Origin: Nocardiopsis_B sediminis
Lineage (GTDB): Bacteria; Actinomycetota; Actinomycetes; Streptosporangiales; Streptosporangiaceae
Length of the DNA: 64,000 bases
NCBI RefSeq assembly: GCF_042650565.1
Contig: NZ_JBHSBH010000014.1
Span: forward strand, 62,001-126,000
Direction of reading: 5' to 3'
This document shows, in pieces, positions 33,805 to 43,017 of this stretch; position 1 is the first letter of the stretch; every line of letters starts with the position of its first letter. A model generated the notes under the pieces. The model made no database searches, was not told the DNA's origin, and worked only from the letters and a program-made list of their open reading frames with translations. The position numbers were made by a program, and so were the translations under genes.

Positions 33805-35190
33805 TCATTTCAGGAAGTCGGGTACGTCCAGGTCGTCGGGGTCGTCGAAGATCACCCGGCGCCGGGGCGTGGGGATCTCGCCGGCGCGGGGGAACGAGCC
33901 CTCCGTGCCGGTGCGGCGGACCTGGGTGTAGCCGCTGTCGTTGACCGCGTGGATGCCGCGCGCGGGCCGCTCCTCCTCGACGTCGTCGGCGGGCTCCTCC
34001 GGCTCGGGCTCGGAGATGTCCTCCACCGGCGCGGGCGCGGGCGCAGGGGCGGGCGCCGGCTCGGCCGGGGCCGCGGCCTCGGACCAGGCCGGGGGCTCCT
34101 CGCGGACGGGCTCGGGGGCCTTGACCGGTTCCGGCCGCGGCGGTGCCGGGGGCGCCGGAGGCCGCGCGGCCGGAGCGGGGTCTCGCCGCGGGGTCTCGGG
34201 GGTCGCGGTCGCCGCGGCGCGCGGCGGGGTCAGCGCCTCGCTGCGCGGCTCGTCGAACCCGGCGGCGATCACGGTCACGCGCACTTCGTCGCCGAGGGCG
34301 TCGTCGATCACCGCGCCGAAGATGATGTTGGCGTCGGGCGCGGCGGAGTTGGCCACGAGCTGGGCGGCCTCGTTGATCTCGAACAGGCCGAGGTCGGAGC
34401 CGCCCTGGATGGACAGGAGCACGCCGTGGGCGCCGTCGATGCTGGCCTCCAGCAGCGGCGAGGATATCGCCATCTCGGCGGCGGCGACGGCGCGGTCGTC
34501 GCCGCGCGCGGAGCCGATGCCCATGAGCGCCGATCCGGCCCCCGACATCACCGACTTCACGTCGGCGAAGTCGAGGTTGATCAGGCCGGGCGTGGTGATC
34601 AGGTCGGTGATGCCCTGGACACCGGAGAGCAGCACCTGGTCGGCGGCTTTGAACGCGTCCAAGACGCTCACCTGGCGATCGGAGATGGACAGCAGCCGGT
34701 CGTTGGGGATCACGATGAGGGTGTCGACCTCGTCGCGCAGCATCGCGATGCCGGACTCGGCCTGCGTGGCGCGCCGCTTGCCCTCGAACCCGAACGGGCG
34801 GGTGACCACGCCTATGGTCAGCGCGCCCAGCGAGCGTGCGATGTTGGCGACGACGGGTGCGCCGCCGGTGCCGGTGCCGCCCCCTTCGCCGGCGGTGACG
34901 AAGACCATGTCGGCCCCCTTGAGGACCTCCTCGATCTCCTCGCGGTGGTCCTCGGCGGCCTTGCACCCCACATCGGGGTTGGCGCCCGCGCCGAGTCCGC
35001 GGGTGAGTTCGCGGCCGACGTCCAGCTTGACGTCGGCATCGCTCATGAGCAGCGCCTGAGCGTCGGTGTTGATGGCGATGAACTCGACGCCTTTGAGTCC
35101 CTCTTCGATCATCCGATTGACGGCGTTGACACCGCCGCCGCCGATACCGACGACTTTGATGACCGCGAGGTAATTCTGCGGTGCTGCCAC
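33805..35190 (-). CDS. ftsZ: Cell division GTPase FtsZ
   Basis: 461 residues. It starts AAPQNYLAVIKVVGIGGGG, so I chose GTG 35190, as in other actinobacteria. The tubulin signature GEGGGTGTGGAPV and the synergy-loop region are intact. Residues ~320-450 form a Pro/Glu/Ala-rich linker longer than in most species, ending with the conserved tail DDPDDLDVPDFLK that binds SepF. It assembles the Z-ring for vegetative and sporulation septa. A long 5' region (401 bases) separates it from ftsQ and probably holds its own promoters. Confidence 0.97.
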   Translation of the reverse strand: MAAPQNYLAVIKVVGIGGGGVNAVNRMIEEGLKGVEFIAINTDAQALLMSDADVKLDVGRELTRGLGAGANPDVGCKAAEDHREEIEEVLKGADMVFVTAGEGGGTGTGGAPVVANIARSLGALTIGVVTRPFGFEGKRRATQAESGIAMLRDEVDTLIVIPNDRLLSISDRQVSVLDAFKAADQVLLSGVQGITDLITTPGLINLDFADVKSVMSGAGSALMGIGSARGDDRAVAAAEMAISSPLLEASIDGAHGVLLSIQGGSDLGLFEINEAAQLVANSAAPDANIIFGAVIDDALGDEVRVTVIAAGFDEPRSEALTPPRAAATATPETPRRDPAPAARPPAPPAPPRPEPVKAPEPVREEPPAWSEAAAPAEPAPAPAPAPAPVEDISEPEPEEPADDVEEERPARGIHAVNDSGYTQVRRTGTEGSFPRAGEIPTPRRRVIFDDPDDLDVPDFLK

Positions 35191-35591
35191 GACGAGGGGC
35201 CTTTCCGCTCGCATCCTGCCTGCCGTGCCGCCGGCCCTGCGCGGGCGGGCGGCCTCAGCCGCTCCCCCCGTGGGCGGACCGACCGGCTGGCTGTCCGGTT
35301 CTACTGTCTTTGCTGGGATCCGTGGGACCGGCCGGGGGCCGATCGGGGGTCCCATCAGGGTGCGGGGCGCGGCCGCCCGCATTCCGGGTGCTCCGCCCCA
35401 AGCGCCCTAACGCTTCGAGTCCATACTTATGTCAACCAAAGGTAGTGCTTCTCGACAGTAAGCCGCGGCCTGCCGACGGGCAACTAACCACGTGTTCAGC
35501 CTAACGGCGTGTCGGGTGATGAGGCGATGTGCGCCCTCGGCGCGTCGCGCCGGGAATGTCCGGGGCGCCGTTTCGCCCCGGCGGGCGCCGG
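35191..35591 (-). promoter_or_regulatory. ftsQ-ftsZ intergenic region with ftsZ promoter candidate
   Basis: 401 bases with no gene. On the minus strand a perfect -35 TTGACA (35430-35435) is followed 19 bases later by TTAGGG (35405-35410), within a noticeably AT-richer patch (35410-35480). In streptomycetes ftsZ has several promoters in this interval, including a developmentally induced one. The -10 here is weak, so exact starts need mapping. Confidence 0.5.
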
Positions 35592-36347
35592 CTAGCGGAC
35601 GACCGCCATCTCCGGCGCGCTCACGTCGTACTCGCGCCCCTCGCCCGGCGGGTGCTCCGCCATGAGGATCCGCAGGATGTCCCGCTTCTGCCCGGCGCGC
35701 TCGGCGTCGCCCCACACGATCGCGGCCCCGTCGCGCAGGTCGAGGGTGATCCGGGCGGGGTCGTCGGCCCGTATCTCGTCGACCTCGGAGAGGATCTCCT
35801 CGGGCAGGACGTCGGTGATCTCGGCCGCCGCGGCGATGGCCGCATTGCCTTCGACCTCGCCTTTGACGCTGATCAGCGGGTACTCCTCGGGGCGGGTGTC
35901 GGAATCGGTGATGCGGACGCCGTCGTGGTCGACCAGGCGGTAGCCGTCGCCCACGCGCACGCTCAGGCGCGGGGTACGCTCGGTGACGGCGACGCGCAGC
36001 GTGGCCGGCCAGCCCCGGGTCACTTCGGCGTGCTCGACCAGCCGCAGGCCGCGCACGTCGGCGGCGGCGCGGTCGGTGTCGACGCGGGCGAGCGGGGTCC
36101 CGGTGGGGACCGCGACCGCGTCGACGATGTCGGATTCGGCGAGCCGGTCGGCGCCGGTGACCTCGACCTCGCGCACCACAAGCAGCCGCGACCCCAGCAG
36201 CACCCAGGTGACGACGGCGAGCAGGGCGACGATGAGCAGGATGACGAACGCGGCCTTCCAGGGGTCCGAGCGCCGCCGCACGGCCGCACCGGTTTCGGGG
36301 TGCGTGCCCGCGGGCGGCGCGGCGGTGTCGTCCTCGGTGGTGCCCAA
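35592..36347 (-). CDS. ftsQ: Cell division protein FtsQ
   Basis: 251 residues. A short cytoplasmic N terminus is followed by one membrane helix (AAFVILLIVALLAVVTWVLL, ~31-50). The POTRA domain then begins LLVVREVEVTGADRLAESDI. The beta-rich FtsQ C-terminal domain includes WPATLRVAVTERTPRLSVR. It is a periplasmic-side bitopic member of the FtsQLB divisome subcomplex. It lies 55 bases after murC and 401 bases before ftsZ. Confidence 0.94.
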   Translation of the reverse strand: MGTTEDDTAAPPAGTHPETGAAVRRRSDPWKAAFVILLIVALLAVVTWVLLGSRLLVVREVEVTGADRLAESDIVDAVAVPTGTPLARVDTDRAAADVRGLRLVEHAEVTRGWPATLRVAVTERTPRLSVRVGDGYRLVDHDGVRITDSDTRPEEYPLISVKGEVEGNAAIAAAAEITDVLPEEILSEVDEIRADDPARITLDLRDGAAIVWGDAERAGQKRDILRILMAEHPPGEGREYDVSAPEMAVVR

Positions 36348-36402
36348 CGTGCGTTCCGTCCCCTGTTCCTGCCGCGTCCCGCAGTCGCCGCCGCCGGTCG
36401 CG

Positions 36403-37839
36403 CTAGGGGACGGCGGTCCCCAGCGCCTCGACGATGCGCGGGCCGAGTTCGGTGACGTCGCCCGCGCCCATGGTGAGCACGATGTCGCCCGGCGCCGCCA
36501 GCCGCGCCGCCAGTTCGACGGCGGATTCGCGGTCCGGTGGAGCGTGCACCCGGTCGTGGCGGACGGCGCCGGTGATGAGCTCGGAGGACACCCCGGGCTC
36601 GGGGTCCTCGCGGGCCCCGTAGACGGGGAGCACCACGGCTTCGTCGGCCAGGGTCAGCGCCTCGGCGAACTCCGCGGCGAAGATCCGGGTGCGACTGTAC
36701 AGGTGGGGCTGGAAGACGGCCACGACCCGGCCAGGCGCGGCGCCGGCGGTGTCGCCCTCGCGGGTGTCGAGGGCGGCGCGGGCGGCGTGCAGGTCGGCGG
36801 CGATCTCGGTGGGGTGGTGGGCGTAGCTGTCGTAGACGGCGACGCCGCCGGCCTCCCCCTTGGGTTCGAAGCGGCGCGCGGCGCCGGTGAAGGACACGAG
36901 CCCCTCGACCGCGAGCGCGGGGTCGTGGCCGAGTTCGCCGGCGGCGGCCACGGCGGCGGCGGCGTTGAGCACGTTGTGCCGCCCGGGGACGGCGAGGACG
37001 CACTCCAGCGGGTCGCCGCCCGCGGTGGTGAGGGTGAAGGCGGTGGTGAAGCCGCGCGCGCGGATTCCGCTGACGCGGTAGTCGGCGTCGGCCGCCTCGC
37101 CGTAGGTGCGCACGCACAGGCCGCGCGCGCGGGCGGTGTCGGCGACCCGGCGGGCGCCGGGGTCGTCGATGCCGGCGATCAGGGCGCTGCCGATGCGGTC
37201 GACGAAGGCGGCGAAGTTGGCGTGGATCTCGTCCAGGCCGCCGTAGTTGTCGAGGTGGTCGGCCTCGACGTTGGTGACCACGGCGACGGCGGGCGAGAGC
37301 ATCAGGAAGGAGCCGTCGCTCTCGTCGGCCTCGACCACCATGGTCGCGCCGGTGCCGGCATCGGCGCCCAGGCCCGTGGTGACGAGCTTGCCGCCGATGA
37401 CGTAGCCGGGGTCGGCGCCGACGTGCTGGAGCACGACGGTGAGCATCGAGGTGGTGGTGGTCTTGCCGTGGGTGCCGGCGACGGCCACGCCGTGCCGGTC
37501 CAGCAGGAGCGCGCCCAGGGCGGCGGCCCGGGGCAGGATGCGCAGCCCGCGCTGGCGGGCCTCGACGAGTTCGGGGTTGTCGTCGCGCACGGCCGAGGAG
37601 ACGACGAGGGTGTCGGCGGGGCCGACGTTGGCGGCGGCGTGGCCGATGTGCACGTCGGCGCCGAGCTGGGCGAGTTCGCGCAGCAGCGGGCCGTCCTTGG
37701 CGTCGCTGCCGGAGACCTCGGTGCCGCGCTGGAGCAGGATGCGGGCGATGCCGGACATGCCCACCCCGCCCATGCCGACGAAGTGCACCCGGCCGAGCTT
37801 GCCCACGGGCACCGGCTCGGCCTGTTCGACCAGGCTCAT
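36403..37839 (-). CDS. murC: UDP-N-acetylmuramate--L-alanine ligase
   Basis: 478 residues. VHFVGMGGVGMSGIARIL is the N-terminal Rossmann motif, VAVAGTHGKTTTTSML the ATP-binding P-loop and ADESDGSFL the catalytic block. It adds L-Ala to UDP-MurNAc, the first peptide-stem step. The ATG overlaps the murG stop by 4 nt. In several other bacteria murB would follow, but it is absent here. Confidence 0.97.
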   Translation of the reverse strand: MSLVEQAEPVPVGKLGRVHFVGMGGVGMSGIARILLQRGTEVSGSDAKDGPLLRELAQLGADVHIGHAAANVGPADTLVVSSAVRDDNPELVEARQRGLRILPRAAALGALLLDRHGVAVAGTHGKTTTTSMLTVVLQHVGADPGYVIGGKLVTTGLGADAGTGATMVVEADESDGSFLMLSPAVAVVTNVEADHLDNYGGLDEIHANFAAFVDRIGSALIAGIDDPGARRVADTARARGLCVRTYGEAADADYRVSGIRARGFTTAFTLTTAGGDPLECVLAVPGRHNVLNAAAAVAAAGELGHDPALAVEGLVSFTGAARRFEPKGEAGGVAVYDSYAHHPTEIAADLHAARAALDTREGDTAGAAPGRVVAVFQPHLYSRTRIFAAEFAEALTLADEAVVLPVYGAREDPEPGVSSELITGAVRHDRVHAPPDRESAVELAARLAAPGDIVLTMGAGDVTELGPRIVEALGTAVP

Positions 37840-38987
37840 CGCAGGTCCCTGCCGTCGTCGGCGTAGTCATCGTCGTCGCCGAACGGCACGTCCTCGGTGG
37901 GGCGGTCGCCGCGGGCGATGGCGATGACCTCGCGTGCCAGCTCCATGTCGGCGTCGCGCCGGCCCAGGCGGCCCGCCGCCTCGGACATGGCCACGACCCG
38001 GTCGGTGTCGGTGAGCAGCGGGATGAGCTGGTGGCTGATCCACTGCGGGGTGAGGTCGGAGTTGCTGACCATCAGGCCGCCGCCGGCCTCGACGATGGGC
38101 TCGGCGTTGAGCCGCTGCTCGCCGTTGCCGTGGGGCAGGGGGACGAAGGCGCCCGGCAGGCCGACCGCGGTCAGCTCCGCGCAGGTCATGGCGCCGGAGC
38201 GGCACATGGCGACGTCGGCGGCGGCGTAGGCGAGGTCCATGCGGTCGACGTAGGGCACCACGACGTAGGGCACGCCGTCGCGGGTGCGGTCCTCGGGGCC
38301 TTCGGCGTTCTTGGGGCCGACGACGTGCAGGACCTGCACGCCCGCGTAGCGGAACTGCTCGGCGGAGTCGTAGGCGGCCTGGTTGACGACCTGGGCGCCC
38401 TGGGAGCCGCCGAAGATCAGCAGCGTGGGCAGCTCGGGGCGCAGCCCGAAGTGGGCGCGCGCCTTGTCGCCGATGGCCAGCCGGTCCAGGGTCGAGATCT
38501 GCTCGCGCAGCGGGATGCCGACGTAGCGGCCGTTGCGGATCTCGGTGTGGGGGTGGCCGGTGTAGACGTGCGGGGTGAGCCGCGCGCCGAGCCGATTGGC
38601 CAGGCCGGGCAGCGGGTTGGCCTCGTGCACGACGATGGGGATGCGGCGCCGGCGCGCGGCGAGGTATCCGGGGGTGGCCACGTAGCCGCCGAAGCCGACC
38701 AGGACGTCGGCCTCGATGCGGTCGAGGTGGTCGCCGGCGGCGCTGATGGCGTTGGCGAGCTTCCCGGGGACGGTCAGGAGCTGGGGGGTGAGCTTGCGGG
38801 GCAGGGGGACGGCCGGGATCTCGCCCAGCTCGTAGCCGCGCATGGGGACCAGGCGGGTCTCCAGCCCCCGCTCGGTGCCCAGACACACGATCTGGGTCGT
38901 GGGGTCGATGCGCCTGAGCGCATCGGCCAGGGAGAGCGCGGGCTCGATATGCCCGGCCGTGCCACCTCCGGCGAGGGCTACCCTCAT
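37836..38987 (-). CDS. murG: Lipid II synthase (GlcNAc transferase) MurG
   Basis: 383 residues, GT-B fold. The start MRVALAGGGTAGHIEPALSL binds lipid I. GFGGYVATPGYLAARRR, HEANPLPGLANRLGAR and LLIFGGSQGAQVVN are diagnostic, and CRSGAMTCAELTAVG binds UDP-GlcNAc. It works at the cytoplasmic face of the membrane. The tail is acidic (FGDDDDYADDGRD). ATGA overlaps couple it to both ftsW and murC. Confidence 0.97.
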   Translation of the reverse strand: MRVALAGGGTAGHIEPALSLADALRRIDPTTQIVCLGTERGLETRLVPMRGYELGEIPAVPLPRKLTPQLLTVPGKLANAISAAGDHLDRIEADVLVGFGGYVATPGYLAARRRRIPIVVHEANPLPGLANRLGARLTPHVYTGHPHTEIRNGRYVGIPLREQISTLDRLAIGDKARAHFGLRPELPTLLIFGGSQGAQVVNQAAYDSAEQFRYAGVQVLHVVGPKNAEGPEDRTRDGVPYVVVPYVDRMDLAYAAADVAMCRSGAMTCAELTAVGLPGAFVPLPHGNGEQRLNAEPIVEAGGGLMVSNSDLTPQWISHQLIPLLTDTDRVVAMSEAAGRLGRRDADMELAREVIAIARGDRPTEDVPFGDDDDYADDGRDLR

Positions 38988-40354
38988 CGTCGCCGATTCC
39001 TCCTCGCTTGGACCGGGGTCGGTCGCGAACCGTTCTTCGCCTGCGCCGTGCTCCCGGGCCGCTTGGCCTCGCCGGTGTCCGTGCTGTCCAGGCCAAGCCA
39101 GCTTAGAGCTTTTTGCACCCGGTTCGGACCGCGCGCGGCGAGGGCCTTGCGGGCGTCGGGCTCGTTCTTGGCCAAGGCGAGCAGGATGCCCAGCCCGACC
39201 ATGGTCGGGATCAGCGACGATCCGCCCGCCGACACCAGGGGCAGCGGGATACCGGTGATCGGCAGGACGCCGATGACCGTGCCGATGTTGACCAGCGCCT
39301 GGACGACGATCCAGGCGGTGACCGACGTGGCGGCCAGCCGGACGAAGGGGTCCCGTGCCCGTGCAGCGACGCGCAGCCCAGCGTAGCCCAGCACGCCGAA
39401 GAGGCCGACGACCAGGAGGGTGCCGATGAGGCCGAGTTCCTCGCCGATGATCGCGAAGATGAAGTCGCTCTCGGGGTGGGGCAGGAAGCCCCACTTCTCG
39501 CGGCTGCCGCCGATGCCCACGCCGAACACCCCGCCGGTGCCCAGCGCGTAGAGCCCGTGCAGGAGCTGGAAGCCCGACCCGTTGGGGTCGGCCTCGGGGT
39601 TGAGGAAGGAGGTGATCCGCGCCATGCGGAACGGCTCCACCGTGATCATGATGGCCGCCAGGGAGACGACCAGGCCGATCATCCCGAGGAAGAGCTTGCC
39701 GGGGGCGCCCACCACCCACAGCAGCGCCAGGAACGTCACCAGCAGGACGAAGGTGGTGCCCAGGTCGGTGCCGAGCAGGACGAGCACGACGAGCGTGCCG
39801 CAGCCGGGCAGCAGCGGGATCAGCAGCTGGCGCCACTCGACGAGCTGCTTGAGCTCCTCGCGGCGGGCGAGCACGTTGGCGCCCCACAGCGCGAACGCGA
39901 TCTTGGCGGGCTCCGACGCCTGGATGGTCAGCCCGCCGATCTCCAGCCAGCGCACCGCCCCGTAGTACTCCACCCCGCGGAACACGGTGATGAGCAGCAA
40001 CGCGACCGAGACGAGCATGGCGGGGTAGCCGACCATGCGCAGCGCCTTGAGCGGCATGTGGGAGGCGATCACCATCAGGGGCAGCCCCACCGCCGCGGCG
40101 GCGATCTGCTTCTGGAACAGCGAGAACGCCGACCCGGTCTCGGTGTAGGAGTCGACCATGGACGACGACAGCACCATGGTCAGGCCCAGGGCGATGAGCA
40201 GGGAGCTGCTGCCGAAGATCAGGTAGTAGGAGGTCAGGGGCCGGTTGAGCGCGAGGGGAAGCTCACGCAGCCGCGTGCGGGTTCGGTCCCGCCCGCCGGC
40301 GTCCCGTCGGCCACCTGCACGGGTGGCCGAGGGAATCGATGTCGACACCGCCAT
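38984..40354 (-). CDS. ftsW: Peptidoglycan glycosyltransferase FtsW (SEDS family)
   Basis: 456 residues with about ten membrane helices. MVLSSSMVDSYTETGSAFSLF, IQASEPAKIAFALWGANVLA, LLGTDLGTTFVLLVTF and the C-terminal IPLPLVSAGGSSLIPTMVGLGILL are SEDS signatures. It polymerises lipid II at the septum together with FtsI. ATG 40354 has GGAGG six bases upstream; the frame extends to 40369. A charged Arg/Gly-rich N terminus of ~40 residues and a basic C-terminal tail flank the membrane part. Confidence 0.95.
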   Translation of the reverse strand: MAVSTSIPSATRAGGRRDAGGRDRTRTRLRELPLALNRPLTSYYLIFGSSSLLIALGLTMVLSSSMVDSYTETGSAFSLFQKQIAAAAVGLPLMVIASHMPLKALRMVGYPAMLVSVALLLITVFRGVEYYGAVRWLEIGGLTIQASEPAKIAFALWGANVLARREELKQLVEWRQLLIPLLPGCGTLVVLVLLGTDLGTTFVLLVTFLALLWVVGAPGKLFLGMIGLVVSLAAIMITVEPFRMARITSFLNPEADPNGSGFQLLHGLYALGTGGVFGVGIGGSREKWGFLPHPESDFIFAIIGEELGLIGTLLVVGLFGVLGYAGLRVAARARDPFVRLAATSVTAWIVVQALVNIGTVIGVLPITGIPLPLVSAGGSSLIPTMVGLGILLALAKNEPDARKALAARGPNRVQKALSWLGLDSTDTGEAKRPGSTAQAKNGSRPTPVQARRNRRR

Positions 40355-40471
40355 TGCCCGCCTCCGCACACGCCCCGCTTACCCCAGCGTCGAACAAGTC
40401 TGGCGGCAATCGTGCGCTGAGCCTCGGACATATTGCGCGTGTTGTGGTTCTTTCTGGCACCGGATCCAATA

Positions 40472-40511
40472 GCGGGGGCCGGATCCGGCCCCCGCCGGGG
40501 GTCCCCGGCGG
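40472..40511. terminator. Two overlapping hairpins between murD and ftsW
   Basis: A perfect 24-base palindrome, GCGGGGGCCGGA/TCCGGCCCCCGC, lies at 40472-40495. A second stem, CCGCCGGGG-GT-CCCCGGCGG, lies at 40492-40511. They share four bases and so cannot both form fully. They sit in the 180-base gap inside the division cluster, where a partial terminator or processing site is plausible. Confidence 0.5.
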
Positions 40512-40534
40512 TGGGCGACGGGTGGAAACCAGGG

Positions 40535-41959
40535 TCAGAGCTTCTCGACGGCCTCCGCGAAGCGCCGGCCGCGGGCGGTGTAGTTCTCGAACATGTCCAT
40601 CGACGCCGCCGCGGGGGCCAGCAGGACGGTGTCGCCCGGCCGGGCGAGCCCGGCCGCAGCGGCGACCGCCTCGGCCATGGCGGTGCCGCCGGTCTCGGCG
40701 ATGTCGGTGACGGGCACGTCCGGGGCGTGGGCCGCGAGGGCGGCGCGCAGCCGGTCGCGGTCGCGGCCCAGCAGGACCGCGCCGCGCAGCCGGGGCGCCG
40801 CCTCGCGCACGAGGTCGTCGACCTCGGCCCCCTTGAGCAGGCCGCCCGCGATCCACACGATGGCGGGGTAGGCGGCCAGGGACGCGGCTGCGGCGTGGGG
40901 GTTGGTGGCCTTGGAGTCGTCGACGTAGTCGACACCGGACACGGTGGCGACGCGGGCGATGCGGTGCGGCTCGGGGGCGAACGCCCGCAGCCCCGCGCGC
41001 ACGGACTCCGGTGCGACGCCCACCGACCGGGCGAGCGCGGCGGCCGCCAGCGCGTTGGCGACGTTGTGCGGCGCGGGCGGGCGGACGTCGCCCAGCGCGG
41101 CCAGCTCCTCGGCGGTGGAGGCGGGGTCGGCCGTGAACGCCCGGTCCACGAGCAGGTCCTCCACGACCCCCAGTTCGCCGGGGCGGGGGGTGCCAAGGGA
41201 GAACCGGACCAGCGGGGTGGCGGGGTCGCCGTGCTCGGTGGCCAGGCGCTCCGACCAGGGGTCGGCGGCGTTGGCCACGCGCACGGTGCCGGTGCCGAAG
41301 ACGCGCCCCTTGGCCGCGGCGTAGGGCTCGGTGCCGCCGTGCCAGTCGAGGTGGTCGGGGGCGACGTTGAGCACCACGGCGGCGTGCGGGCGCAGCGACG
41401 AGGACCAGTGCAGCTGGAAGCTGGACAGCTCGACGGCGAGCACGTCGGGGTGGTGGCCGTCGGGGCCGGGCAGCGCCGCCTCGATGATGGGGGTGCCGAC
41501 GTTGCCGACCGCCACTGCGTCGCGGCCGTCGGCTCGCAGCATCGCCTCGAGCATCCGCACCGTTGTCGTCTTGCCGTTGGTGCCGGTGATGGCCAGCCAG
41601 GTCTGGCCGGCCGGGGCCAGGCGCCAGGCGAGTTCGACGTCGCCGATGACCTCGATCCCGGCGCGGGCCGCCGCGACCAGGACGGGCGCGTCGGGCCGCC
41701 AGCCCGGGGAGGTCACGACCAGCCCGGTGCCGGGCGGGAGGTCGTGGGCGCCGAGGACGACCTCGGCGCCCTCGGCGCGCAGGGAATCGGCCACCCGCCG
41801 GGCGGTGTCGTCGTCGCGGCCGTCGACGACGGTGACCCGCGCGCCCCGGTGCAGGAGGGCGCGGGCGACCGGCGGGCCGGAGACGCCCAGGCCCGCCACG
41901 CACACGGCGAGGTCCTTCAGCCCGGCGGCGAAGTCGCGGGCGGGGTCGGTGTCGCTCAC
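40535..41959 (-). CDS. murD: UDP-N-acetylmuramoyl-L-alanine--D-glutamate ligase
   Basis: 474 residues. VCVAGLGVSGPPVARALL (N-terminal), LAITGTNGKTTTVRMLEAML (P-loop), ELSSFQLHWSS and VDYVDDSKATNPHAA are MurD motifs. It adds D-Glu to UDP-MurNAc-Ala. I chose GTG 41959 (MSDTDPARDF) with GAGGTA upstream, three bases after the mraY stop; an ATG at 41977 would overlap mraY. Confidence 0.96.
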   Translation of the reverse strand: MSDTDPARDFAAGLKDLAVCVAGLGVSGPPVARALLHRGARVTVVDGRDDDTARRVADSLRAEGAEVVLGAHDLPPGTGLVVTSPGWRPDAPVLVAAARAGIEVIGDVELAWRLAPAGQTWLAITGTNGKTTTVRMLEAMLRADGRDAVAVGNVGTPIIEAALPGPDGHHPDVLAVELSSFQLHWSSSLRPHAAVVLNVAPDHLDWHGGTEPYAAAKGRVFGTGTVRVANAADPWSERLATEHGDPATPLVRFSLGTPRPGELGVVEDLLVDRAFTADPASTAEELAALGDVRPPAPHNVANALAAAALARSVGVAPESVRAGLRAFAPEPHRIARVATVSGVDYVDDSKATNPHAAAASLAAYPAIVWIAGGLLKGAEVDDLVREAAPRLRGAVLLGRDRDRLRAALAAHAPDVPVTDIAETGGTAMAEAVAAAAGLARPGDTVLLAPAAASMDMFENYTARGRRFAEAVEKL

Positions 41960-41961
41960 CG

Positions 41962-43017
41962 CTACCTCGGCATCCATTCCAGGTAGAAGAGGCCGATGCC
42001 GATGCCCACCAGCAGGCCCTGGATGATCCAGAACCGGATGACGATGGTGGTCTCGGCCCAGCCCTTGAGTTCGAAGTGGTGTTGCAGGGGGGCCATGCGG
42101 AACACGCGTTTGCCCGTGAGCCGGAACGACCCGATCTGGATCATGACCGACATGGTGATGAGCACGAACAGGCCGCCGATGACCAGCAGCAGCAGCTGGG
42201 TGCGGGTCGTGATCGCCAGGCCGACGATGAGGCCGCCCAGGGCCAGGGAGCCGGTGTCGCCCATGAAGATCTTGGCGGGCGGGGCGTTGTACCAGAGGAA
42301 CCCGATGCAGCCGCCCAGGGCCGCTGCGGCGACGACCGCGAGGTCGAGGGGGTCGCGGACCGGGTAGCAGCTCGGCGACAGGTAGGCCACGCAGCTCTGC
42401 CGCAGCTGCCAGTTGCCGATGATGACGTAGGCGACCAGGGAGAGGATGGTGGCGCCGGTGGCCAGGCCGTCGAGTCCGTCGGTGAGGTTCACGGCGTTGG
42501 AGAACCCGACGATGAGGAACAGCGCCCAGATGACGAACACGCCGAGCATCAGCGGCGGCCCGAAGTCGCGCAGGAACGACAGCTGGGGCGAGGCCGGGGT
42601 GTAGCCGTAGCCGTTGGGGAACTGGGTGACGCCCACGGCGAAGCCGACGCCGACGATGGTCTGGCCGAGCATCTTGGCGCCGCTGCGCAGGCCCAGGCTG
42701 CGGCGCTTGTAGATCTTGATGAAGTCGTCGAGGAACCCGACGCAGCCCATGCCGACGAACAGGAACATCACCAGCAGGCCCGACACGGTGGGCTGGGTCA
42801 TCAGGATCAGGTGCGAGCCGAAGTAGCCGATGATCGCACCGAGGATGATGATGATGCCGCCCATGGTGGGCGTGCCCTGCTTGGTCTTGTGGCCCTCGGG
42901 GCCGTCGTCGCGGACCTCCTGGCCGAACTTGAACCGGTAGAGGATCCGGATGACCAGCGGCATGGTCAGCAGCGAGACGATGAGCGACAGGCCCGCCGCG
43001 GCGAGGATGCCGGTCAC
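41962..43017 (-). CDS. mraY: Phospho-N-acetylmuramoyl-pentapeptide transferase MraY
   Basis: 351 residues with about ten membrane helices. GQEVRDDGPEGHKTKQGTPTMGG, FLDDFIKIYKRRSLGL, SNAVNLTDGLDGLATG and IFMGDTGSLALGG hold the Mg2+-binding and catalytic aspartates, and PLQHHFELKGW is the C-terminal loop. It makes lipid I on the inner leaflet. The GTG overlaps the murF stop by 4 nt, with GAGGACGCCAA as ribosome-binding region. Confidence 0.97.
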   Translation of the reverse strand: MTGILAAAGLSLIVSLLTMPLVIRILYRFKFGQEVRDDGPEGHKTKQGTPTMGGIIIILGAIIGYFGSHLILMTQPTVSGLLVMFLFVGMGCVGFLDDFIKIYKRRSLGLRSGAKMLGQTIVGVGFAVGVTQFPNGYGYTPASPQLSFLRDFGPPLMLGVFVIWALFLIVGFSNAVNLTDGLDGLATGATILSLVAYVIIGNWQLRQSCVAYLSPSCYPVRDPLDLAVVAAAALGGCIGFLWYNAPPAKIFMGDTGSLALGGLIVGLAITTRTQLLLLVIGGLFVLITMSVMIQIGSFRLTGKRVFRMAPLQHHFELKGWAETTIVIRFWIIQGLLVGIGIGLFYLEWMPR

